A stretch of DNA of 64,000 nucleotides from the NCBI RefSeq assembly GCF_047496725.1, contig NC_132982.1:2573501-2637500 (forward strand), given 5' to 3'. The translations under genes and the position numbers were made by a program. Every line of letters begins with the position of its first letter. The stretch's first letter is position 1. The notes under the pieces were generated by a model. It had not been told where the DNA came from. It saw only the letters and a program-made list of their open reading frames with translations, and ran no database searches. Positions 24,603 to 64,000 of this stretch are shown here, piece by piece. Source of the DNA: Anoplolepis gracilipes. Its lineage: Eukaryota; Arthropoda; Insecta; Hymenoptera; Formicidae.

Positions 24603-27547
24603 TTTCAGCTTCGGTGTAGATACTCGCGACTATTTTCATTTTTTCATAAAAGAATAGAATAAAAAAGATCTCGAGACGTTGGCAATGAATTATATTAGAA
24701 AGCGACTATATTTTATTGTATACAAGGTAATTGAGAGACACGTTGCTGGCGTAAATCTAATTAAGATTATAGCGTAATGTATAATAATTTTCACCCTGTG
24801 TTCCGTGAAGGTTGGGATATTATTTGTTGATTAATTTGTATTTCTCCTTTTGTGCAATTGACACGTAGAAATAATATAATTGAACGTTGTGTGATGTATA
24901 TATTATATGAAATATTATCCCCGATGTTTCTCTATGTACGGTATATCCATAAACGTTGTAAATGTTGTTGAGCATCAGATGGTTTAAAAAATGGAGGGAT
25001 TAATAATTGATAATAAAACGTGTGCCTATATGTACCATATCCCCTGTTTTTTCCCCTTCCCGAGAATAAATCTAAATGTGCGAGAAGTAGAAAAGAGAGA
25101 AATCAATTATGAATCAATATACAGCTAAAGCGCGTCCACGAGGTACGTGTAAGACAGTTTGCAAGTAAAATGTACCTCACAAAGATGTGTACGAACGTTA
25201 AATAAATAAAATTCAATATCTGAGACCTAAATAATTTTAAATTATCGTTGCGTATTTGAAGATAATTCGATATAATACATAATAATTTAGTTATTAAGAA
25301 TGCGTGATTTTCTTTCGCAAAAATAACATTTCGCACATTCTCTAGGATGTTTGAAGAGACTATTTCTTTTTTTTTATCCAGGTCGCGGGTATCGCGCGAT
25401 TTATTTCCATCGGCCATGCTCGGCTGGTACCAAAGATGTCGACCATTTCCTGCGAGACGAAACGTATTTCAGTTCGTCTTAACGGGCGCAGAAAAGGGCG
25501 GGAGACACTCTCGTCTGCGGTCGACTGCGAGTCGAGTCATCCTCGTAAAGAGAGAAGCTTACGAGCGACGACCGCCTCGGCTTATTCCGTGGTTTTATTC
25601 GTTGCGTCCCATTCGCAGGACGCGTCGGGGCTGTAAACATCGCAGCAAGAGAGAGAGAGAGAGAGAGAGAGAAGTGGAAAGAGATCTCTCTTCCAAGTGC
25701 GAAGTCGTCCAAGTAGGAGAAACTTTTCGTCCGGCTTTGTCCGCTGTCATTATCAGCTGTGATTCCGATCGTGACGTCATTGCCCGTTTAATCTACTTTC
25801 GCGGAAGAAGAGAAGAAAATGTACAATACACGCTTCATTCATGCGAATTCTTCAAACGATATTTTGATTTTTCAGTGAACGTTTTTACATGAAATATGTA
25901 AAAAGTTGCAGGTTCTATGATTATTTCTAATTAGAATACGATAATATTTTTTCTTGCTTCTGGTACTCCTTTTTTCATAGTAATTTACAGAAACAAATAA
26001 TACGATTACTAGAGAAAAGAAAGAAAAAGAGAGAAAGAGAGTTACTTACTGAGAAATGGACGTTCAACTTGTTATTATACCTTTGATTCCAGTTACGAAG
26101 ATTACTTCGTCGTCGTATATATATTGTCAAACGGCAAAATCGTCGAGAAGACGCTTATTAAGTTCTTAGCCACGTAATAATTTAACATCAACGTACGTTT
26201 AGGAGAGACAATCTTCTATTATTTTCCATTATTTCCTGTGTCGAATGGACAGTACATTTTTACGTCTCGGGATTTCTAATTTAAAATTCCTGCATATTAT
26301 CCAAGTTTAATAAACTAAAAGATTGATTCATTACGAGATAAATTGAGAAATAAATATTAAAATTATGCGAAAATATAGTTTATCCAATCCTTTCACTTTT
26401 CATTAACATGTGAATAATTTTAGAAAATAAATTAAAATTAAAATCAATTTTTTTGCTTTGTTTGAATTGTGAATTTAATTAAATTAATTTAGCTGCTTTA
26501 TTTTTTTCCGTAAAGTAAATAATTTCGCAGAAAGCAATGGGGTTAATTTAGGCGAAACAGGTTTAAAGATTTTGCTGACACGAAGCAGCGCAGGGTGACT
26601 CGCTAATAAAGGGAGGCAGGAACGACGAACCGACGATGTCGCGACCAGACAGACCGCAACTATCCATCCGTTCGTCATTTCCAGCGTGCTTTAAATATTA
26701 AATAGAGCTCGCTGCGCTCGTAAAAAGGGTTATCCGTTCCCCCGCGATGGGAGAAACGACGACGTTGCTCTCCCTTCCCACATTCGTCCTTATGATGCGA
26801 ACGAAAGGTTTTTCTACTCGGAAAGACAATCAGAATGTATGTATTATTCTAGCCACACTATTCCTCAAATTAATTCCTACAAAAATGTTTGAAAAATTTA
26901 TTTACGTACGAATAAACGTGGGGAGGGAGCGGGGCGGGGGGAGGGGGGAATAATTTCTAGTTATTTTCATATCGACACGTGAGAAAGTTCTTTTCATAAA
27001 ACGTTAAGTGAAAGGATTTAGGAACCTGTCGGGCAAGACTTTATTTCATTTCTGAAAATATTTGTGTATTTACAACGTTACAGCGTTCGACTAACGTCAA
27101 GAATCAAACGTCACTGATTAGTTCCACAGTTCAACCAATGAGATCTATCCCGATCTGCTCGTTGAGCTTTCATAAAGTGTGCATTTCTTTTTTTAAACCA
27201 AAGTCTCTCTCTCTACTTTAAGTCTCTCACATATTCGACGCGTGAATGAGTCAATAATTTTCACTTTCATACGTGATCACTGTTACGAAACACCGGGCAT
27301 CGCTCACGCGAACTGAATTCACACAGTTAACTCGCACGGATGGCTGCCAATGTTCCAAGAGTTGGCTGTCTCACGCACGTTTTCCTCTCAAAAAGTATAT
27401 TCTGCTGTCAATATATTTATATGCCGTCACTGCACTAACCAGAGATTACATTGCCACAATGATCAGAAACTCGTGTATTAAAACTTCACGCACGATAAGG
27501 TCGCTGATGATTTTACATAATCATATCGGTAGATACCTCTTCTTCTC
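24006..27547. other. convergent intergenic region with two 3' UTRs
   Basis: Downstream of ARFGEF3 (plus) and Runx (minus). Candidate poly(A) signals: AATAAA at 24658-24663 and 25065-25070 for ARFGEF3; TTTATT at 27040-27045 (AATAAA on the minus strand) for Runx. It also holds a T29 run at 24571-24599, a GA tract at 25647-25672, and GC-rich sequence at 25380-25800 with no supported gene. Confidence 0.5.

Positions 27548-64000
<36,453 letters not shown>

Overview
This is a 64 kb piece of insect nuclear DNA, most likely from a hymenopteran and probably an ant. That placement is an inference. It rests on three spliced genes of insect type, an AT-rich background mixed with CpG-rich blocks, many simple repeats and abundant short TTAA-flanked elements. 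No protein-coding transposase, CRISPR array, rRNA gene or confident functional tRNA gene was seen.

Layout. Positions 1-2499 are non-coding and hold one short inverted-repeat element. Positions 2500-6002 (minus strand) encode a complete 9-exon DPY19-like protein C-mannosyltransferase, predicted at 700 residues. Positions 6003-6683 are a compact head-to-head promoter region with E-boxes. Positions 6684-24005 (plus strand) encode a complete ARFGEF3/BIG3-like protein of about 2,209 residues in 22 constitutive exons plus one probable alternative exon. Its introns carry a tRNA-derived SINE, a second tRNA-like sequence and several TTAA-flanked elements. Positions 24006-27547 are the convergent intergenic gap. 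Positions 27548-64000 (minus strand) hold the 3' part of a Runt-domain (RUNX family) transcription factor gene. Five coding exons run from inside the Runt domain to the C-terminal VWRPY Groucho-binding motif, separated by introns of about 0.5, 22, 8 and 4.6 kb. The 5' end of this gene lies beyond the window.

All exon boundaries were set by hand from GT/AG sites, continuous reading frame and family similarity; the frames close exactly in each gene. The large Runx introns contain most of the unusual sequence: fold-back elements, three families of roughly 290-380 bp tandem repeats (one with a dimeric higher-order organisation), a long GA/CT-tract-rich landscape, and an exon-like open segment on the opposite strand.

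The three genes have no evident shared pathway. One modifies secreted proteins in the ER, one is a large Golgi/vesicle regulator, and one is a developmental transcription factor. Only the first two plausibly share regulation, through their common promoter interval. I did not find a clearly new biological system. The best leads are the repeat architecture, the inverted element pair inside ARFGEF3, the alternative ARFGEF3 exon and the cryptic antisense exon.
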